From assembly GCA_036338025.1 (NCBI GenBank), contig JAYZDB010000105.1:1-7013 (forward strand): DNA of 7,013 nucleotides, written 5' to 3'. The translations under genes and the position numbers were made by a program. How positions within the stretch are numbered: the first letter of the stretch is position 1; every line of letters starts with the position of its first letter. The notes beneath the pieces are model-generated. The model saw only the letters and a list, made by a program, of their open reading frames with translations. It was not told the DNA's origin and made no database searches. Source of the DNA: JAYZDB01 sp036338025. GTDB lineage: Bacteria > Planctomycetota > UBA1135 > UBA2386. Shown here piece after piece: positions 6,864 through 7,013 of the stretch.

Positions 6864-7012
6864 CGTTTCTTGATTTCTACACTGCGTTGAAGTTGGTCCA
6901 GGCTCTGGAGGATCTTGCGACGGATATCGATGCTCAGGTCATCGTGGCGCTCAGCCAAGAAATCTCGAACGATATCCAACGCATCTTGTGAGCTGTGACC
7001 GTTCACGAAAGC
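6854..7012 (-). CDS. C-terminal end of an unidentified protein, cut by window edge
   Basis: The minus strand holds an open frame from the right edge of the window to a TGA at 6856-6854. The visible 52 residues are charged and probably helical (for example ALDIVRDFLAERHDDLSIDI at visible residues 11-30) and end in EIKKRWT. No in-frame ATG lies in the visible part, so the gene should begin beyond the window, although an in-frame GTG near the edge cannot be excluded. Its stop lies inside the first codons of the LapA-domain gene (10-bp overlap), which is typical of operon neighbours and is the main support that it is real; the other two minus-strand frames here carry stops. I do not recognise the family. 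It does not resemble the IHF beta end that precedes lapA in E. coli. Confidence 0.6.
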   Translation of the reverse strand, partial: AFVNGHSSQDALDIVRDFLAERHDDLSIDIRRKILQSLDQLQRSVEIKKRWT

Positions 7013-7013
7013 A

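Overview
This window looks like ordinary chromosomal DNA from a moderately GC-rich, Gram-negative bacterium. I see no RNA genes, CRISPR arrays, insertion sequences or phage genes. The lineage is an inference: an E. coli-type NADP isocitrate dehydrogenase, a LapA-domain (DUF1049) membrane protein, a split acyl-CoA carboxylase alpha subunit and an NPEPL1-like M17 aminopeptidase would fit Myxococcota or another former deltaproteobacterial group, or possibly Gammaproteobacteria. None of these genes settles it.

Plus-strand half (1-2995): the 3' part of a GT4-type glycosyltransferase gene runs in from the left edge. After a 60-bp gap comes a small four-helix membrane protein of unknown function, and after a 70-bp gap a complete icd gene. 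These three genes share a direction but not an evident pathway. The gaps hold no convincing terminator or promoter.

Minus-strand half (7012 down to 3085): a tightly packed gene string that converges on icd. In transcription order it is: the C-terminal end of an unidentified protein; a LapA-domain membrane protein (10-bp overlap with the gene before); an M17 aminopeptidase with a GTG start (4-bp GTGA overlap); a 55-bp gap; an acyl-CoA carboxylase biotin carboxylase subunit; and its separate biotinyl carrier protein (4-bp ATGA overlap). The icd and carrier stop codons face each other across 89 bp.

How the genes may work together: the biotin carboxylase and carrier form the alpha half of an acyl-CoA carboxylase (propionyl-, methylcrotonyl-, geranyl- or acetyl-CoA type). 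The carboxyltransferase (beta) subunit that would fix the substrate is not here. An intracellular aminopeptidase just upstream is compatible with peptide and branched-chain amino-acid breakdown feeding central metabolism, with Icd in the TCA cycle, but this is inference from context.

No clearly new biological system is visible. The points most worth a second look are the NPEPL1-type aminopeptidase in this operon, the ATGA split of the carboxylase alpha subunit without its beta partner, and the general lack of Shine-Dalgarno sequences.
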